Shown: in pieces, positions 61,253 through 64,000 of the stretch
How the letters are laid out: each line of letters begins with the position of its first letter
How positions within the stretch are numbered: the stretch's first letter is position 1
Source of the DNA: Anaerolineaceae bacterium
Lineage (GTDB): Bacteria > Chloroflexota > Anaerolineae > Anaerolineales > Anaerolineaceae
Assembly: GCA_018056725.1 (NCBI GenBank)
Contig: JAGPFF010000002.1
Location: forward strand, 35,878 to 99,877
DNA: 64,000 nt
Direction of reading: 5' to 3'
The notes under the pieces: generated by a model
What the model was told of the DNA's origin: nothing
The model's input: the letters and a program-made list of their open reading frames with translations, nothing else
The model's database searches: none
Translations under genes and position numbers: made by a program

Positions 61253-62145
61253 TCGTTTGAGTTCTCCAAAGCATACATCGTATTGAAAGCCATGGCTGCC
61301 ACTTCAATCATTCCATCATCCGGTTCGACAGTGGTTAATTTTTGCGTTTTCATATTAATCACTGAAAGGTATTTCAAAATCGGATGACTGGCATGATTGG
61401 CTGTGAATCGCATATATTCATAGGAGATCATTACCAAAATCGGTAGCAATACGATTCGGCTGGTCAGTTTGAGCCAAATATTCGGGATTGGACCTATAAG
61501 GGTAAAAAGGATGATAGAAAAAATGACCAGAATGATAATGAACCCGGTGCCACAGCGTGGGTGAAAGAGTGAAAAAGGTTTTATGCCCTCAATATCGATT
61601 GGAGAGGACGCCTCAAAAGCATTGATCGTTTTGTGTTCCGCTCCATGATAAGAGAACACTCTCTTAATATCCGGCATTTTCCCGACTCCCCAGATATATC
61701 CAATAATCAAGACCAACCTTACCAGCCCCTCAATCATATTACCGGTAAACGGAGTCAATGAAAACCATCTTTCAAATAAAACAGCAATTCCAGCGGGGGC
61801 GAGAAAAAACAATCCGATGGCGATTGCGAAGGAAATAATCATCGTCAGTGTCATCGCCGGAGCGTCTATCTTCTCGTCTTCCCCAGCCTGCAGGTTTGCA
61901 GAGATGGTCAGGTACTTTGTACCCAATCCCAGTGAATCCCAAAGAATAACCAGTCCCCGCAAGAATGGGATTTTGGTTAACTTTGAGGCATAAATTCCGC
62001 CTAATTTTTCGGTCTGAACGATTATTTGTCCGCTCGGATCGCGAAAAGCCGCAGCAAGATAGCGAGACCCGCGCATGAGAACGCCTTCTATTAACGCCTG
62101 ACCACCATAAGACGGGAGTTTTAGCTCTGAATCTTTTGCACTCAT
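61249..62145 (-). CDS. DUF1385 family membrane protein
   Basis: 298 residues with four or five helices; PSYGGQALIEGVLMRGSRY at the start, YHGAEHKTINAFE and HPRCGTGFIIILV are hallmarks. The conserved His, Glu and Cys residues suggest metal binding, but function is unknown. Overlaps the M20 stop and the ComEA start by 4 bases. Confidence 0.9.
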   Translation of the reverse strand: MSAKDSELKLPSYGGQALIEGVLMRGSRYLAAAFRDPSGQIIVQTEKLGGIYASKLTKIPFLRGLVILWDSLGLGTKYLTISANLQAGEDEKIDAPAMTLTMIISFAIAIGLFFLAPAGIAVLFERWFSLTPFTGNMIEGLVRLVLIIGYIWGVGKMPDIKRVFSYHGAEHKTINAFEASSPIDIEGIKPFSLFHPRCGTGFIIILVIFSIILFTLIGPIPNIWLKLTSRIVLLPILVMISYEYMRFTANHASHPILKYLSVINMKTQKLTTVEPDDGMIEVAAMAFNTMYALENSNE

Positions 62146-63515
62146 TGAAGTTTCACATATTCAAAGAAGTGGATTAAAGCCTGAATCCCCTTGTGCCAGG
62201 TCGGTAAATCCAGTTTTTCATTCGGTGAATGAATCCGATCATCTGGCAGACCAAAACCGGTAAGAACGGAATCTATCCCCAAAATATTTTGCATGTCTGC
62301 CACAACGGTTACACTTCCGCCCTCCCTTTTATAGGCAGGCTCGACTCCCCACACTTCGCGGAAGGCACGGCTGAGCGACCGGGACGCAGGAAGGTTGATG
62401 TCTGAAATGCTGGGAGAACCCGTGCTCAATTGTTCCACCTCCCACCTGACACTTTCAGGCGCATGAATCTTCATGAATTCAACGAGCTGGTGGTATATCT
62501 CTTCCGGTTTTTGGTTTGGAACAAGCCGGGTTGATATTTTAGCCATAGCTTTAGCAGGAATGATTGTTTTTGATCCTGCACCAGTGAAGCCGGAAAGAAT
62601 GCCATTCACTTCAAGAGTTGGACGGGCACCGATTCTTTCAAATGGTGAGTACCCTTTTTCACCCCACAATTTAGGTACACCTGTTTGCCGGCAATATTCC
62701 TCATCACTTGGAGCATACCTGGCAAGTTTTTCCCGCTCATCTGCTGTAAGTGGTTCAACCCGATCATAAAAACCAGGCAAAGTAACCCGATTATTTTCAT
62801 CATGCATCTTGCTGATCAAATCTGCCAGGACCTGGGCAGGATTGTGAACGATGCCTCCGTAACTTCCGGAATGGAGATCATGGTCAGGACCAAAAATTCG
62901 AATTTCAAAGTAGGAAAGACCACGCAAGCCATAAGTGATGGTGGGGAGGTCCTTACTGCTCATCCCGGCATCAGGATTCAAGGCAAAATCGGCTTTTAAC
63001 AATTCTTTATGTTCTTCCAGAAAAGGAACAAGATTGGGTGATCCAATTTCTTCTTCACCTTCAAGGATAAATTTGACATTTATTGGAATTTCGCCTGTAT
63101 TCTTAATGGCTTCTAAGGCTGCCACGACGGCAAAAATTTGCCCCTTCATGTCAGAAGCGCCTCTGGCGACCAGTTGATCCCCACGGATGGTAGGCGAAAA
63201 TGGATCGCTGTCCCATAATTCGATGGGGTCTTCAGGTTGAACATCATAGTGACCATAAACCAATACGGTCGGCTGTTGATTTCCGGCATGAAGGTAATCT
63301 GCATAAACGATCGGATGCCTCTTGGTTGGGAAAATACGAATATTTTCCATGCCAATCGTCCGAAGTTTCTCGGCGATAAATCTGGCTGCCGCCTGAACCT
63401 TATCCTGACGCTCCGGATCGGTAGAAACGGAGGGAATGGAAAGAAAGTCGATCAGTTCTTTGAGGGTTGTTTGTTCGTGAGCATTAAAAAAATCAATAGC
63501 CGCTTTGGGGTTCAT
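62142..63515 (-). CDS. M20-family dipeptidase
   Basis: 457 residues, zinc-dependent peptidase of the carnosinase/dipeptidase type. YGHYDVQPEDP, RGASDMKGQ, EGEEEIGSPNL and GGSVTVV metal-binding and catalytic regions are seen. First gene of the seven-gene leftward operon; GGAG ribosome binding site. Substrate peptides not known. Confidence 0.9.
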   Translation of the reverse strand: MNPKAAIDFFNAHEQTTLKELIDFLSIPSVSTDPERQDKVQAAARFIAEKLRTIGMENIRIFPTKRHPIVYADYLHAGNQQPTVLVYGHYDVQPEDPIELWDSDPFSPTIRGDQLVARGASDMKGQIFAVVAALEAIKNTGEIPINVKFILEGEEEIGSPNLVPFLEEHKELLKADFALNPDAGMSSKDLPTITYGLRGLSYFEIRIFGPDHDLHSGSYGGIVHNPAQVLADLISKMHDENNRVTLPGFYDRVEPLTADEREKLARYAPSDEEYCRQTGVPKLWGEKGYSPFERIGARPTLEVNGILSGFTGAGSKTIIPAKAMAKISTRLVPNQKPEEIYHQLVEFMKIHAPESVRWEVEQLSTGSPSISDINLPASRSLSRAFREVWGVEPAYKREGGSVTVVADMQNILGIDSVLTGFGLPDDRIHSPNEKLDLPTWHKGIQALIHFFEYVKLQ

Positions 63516-63617
63516 CTCCGCTCTCCAGTGTTAATTTTGTTCAATTTTATCACTAGTAGAATCCGAAAACATCGACCGACGCTTTATGTTAAAATTGGAA
63601 CAGAGGATGAGAATACG

Positions 63618-64000
63618 ATGATCATTCATAATTGCACTATCGTCACCTGGGAAGATCCGAATCGAGTATTAAACGGATATGCCGTAAGAATCAAGGACGA
63701 TCGAATTACTGACATCTCCCCAGAAAAAGACCTCATGAGTCTCTATAAAGATGAAGATCGATATGATGCCCGCGGACAAATCCTGATGCCCGGGTTAATC
63801 TGCGCTCATACCCACTTCTACAGTGCTTTTTCAAGAGGGTTGGGAATTCCGGGAGATCCTCCGGCTGATTTTGTCGAAATTTTGCAAAAATTATGGTGGC
63901 CGCTTGATCAATCCTTACTCGAAGAGGATGTATATTATTCTGCACTGGTAAGCGCGATTGATGCGATCAGACATGGTACAACCACCGTTTTTGATCATCA
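63618..64000 (+). CDS. SsnA-like amidohydrolase, N-terminal part
   Basis: Runs off the right edge; 127 codons are visible. The start MIIHNCTIVTWEDPNRVLNG is a metal-dependent amidohydrolase N-terminal barrel, then MPGLICAHTHFYSAFSRGLG with the paired His (H-x-H) of the superfamily. This closely resembles the putative aminohydrolase SsnA. GAGGA lies upstream. The reaction cannot be told from the fragment. Confidence 0.75.
   Translation, partial: MIIHNCTIVTWEDPNRVLNGYAVRIKDDRITDISPEKDLMSLYKDEDRYDARGQILMPGLICAHTHFYSAFSRGLGIPGDPPADFVEILQKLWWPLDQSLLEEDVYYSALVSAIDAIRHGTTTVFDH

Noticed and set aside
1..64000. Prophage, insertion sequence, integron or CRISPR array
   Set aside because: No integrase, transposase, terminal repeats or regular direct repeats were seen; composition appears even across the window.

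Overview
The window looks like an ordinary chromosomal segment of a Chloroflexota bacterium, most likely of the Anaerolineae. That is inference from gene content and neighbourhood, not from a marker-tree. The pointers are the Asp23-FakA-DegV block, a membrane-anchored kinase and a cytoplasmic kinase-PQQ fusion beside a PP2C phosphatase, two envelope SH3b proteins, a TPR protein with PDWL repeats, a K+-independent H+-pyrophosphatase with a PPi-type phosphofructokinase, G5/TolB-like lipoproteins, and STAND and PHP-AlbA_2 proteins. Peptidoglycan genes (murA, an L,D-transpeptidase, a LysM-M23 hydrolase) are present. Base composition looks even, and I see no prophage, insertion sequence, integrase or CRISPR array.

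Layout. 0-4.3 kb: a leftward lipid and envelope-stress block (DegV fragment, fakA, Asp23), rightward rpmB, then leftward rpe with a membrane Ser/Thr kinase. 4.4-9.8 kb: rightward cax, an SH3b protein, kinase-PQQ fusion, PP2C phosphatase, a small unknown protein and an OmpR-type regulator. 9.9-16.7 kb: leftward murA, then a GNAT-like protein, a GT87-like membrane protein, a soluble DegS-like kinase, PPi-type pfk and a Nudix hydrolase. 16.7-21.3 kb: a tightly coupled leftward operon (G5 lipoprotein, UDP-glucuronate decarboxylase, GtrA, URO-D-like, rsmD). 21.3-27.8 kb: scpB and rluB rightward; plsX, a NERD-like protein, a prenyl synthase, tatD and a phosphohexomutase leftward; tRNA-Leu in between. 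27.9-30.8 kb: mnmA, a small membrane protein, trmI and a CoA-type Nudix. 30.8-35.8 kb: leftward rplY, ndk, TPR-PDWL protein and primary sigma factor.

36-47 kb: hppA, a second DegV, a zinc-ribbon protein, an SH3b protein, smpB, hutH-like lyase, L,D-transpeptidase, a DUF2085 gene broken by an in-frame TAG, pgeF, yggS, yggT and DUF167. 47-56 kb is the least understood stretch: a membrane STAND NTPase, a zinc-ribbon coiled-coil protein, a PHP-AlbA_2 fusion, a tRNA-Arg gene wedged between coding genes, two unknown coupled proteins, a LysM-M23 hydrolase and DUF192. 56-63.5 kb: xth and a NarL-type regulator, then a seven-gene leftward operon (M20 peptidase, DUF1385, ComEA-like, yqeY, pgpH, ybeY, dgkA). 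The right edge cuts an SsnA-like amidohydrolase.

Themes. FakA, two DegV/FakB proteins and PlsX together suggest phosphorylation and use of exogenous fatty acids. PPi-type PFK and an H+-PPase suggest pyrophosphate-linked energetics. Several genes have a -10 hexamer only 6-8 bases before the start codon, which suggests leaderless mRNAs. No stretch longer than about 300 bases lacks a gene; the longest, 35834-36124, holds the divergent sigA and hppA promoters.
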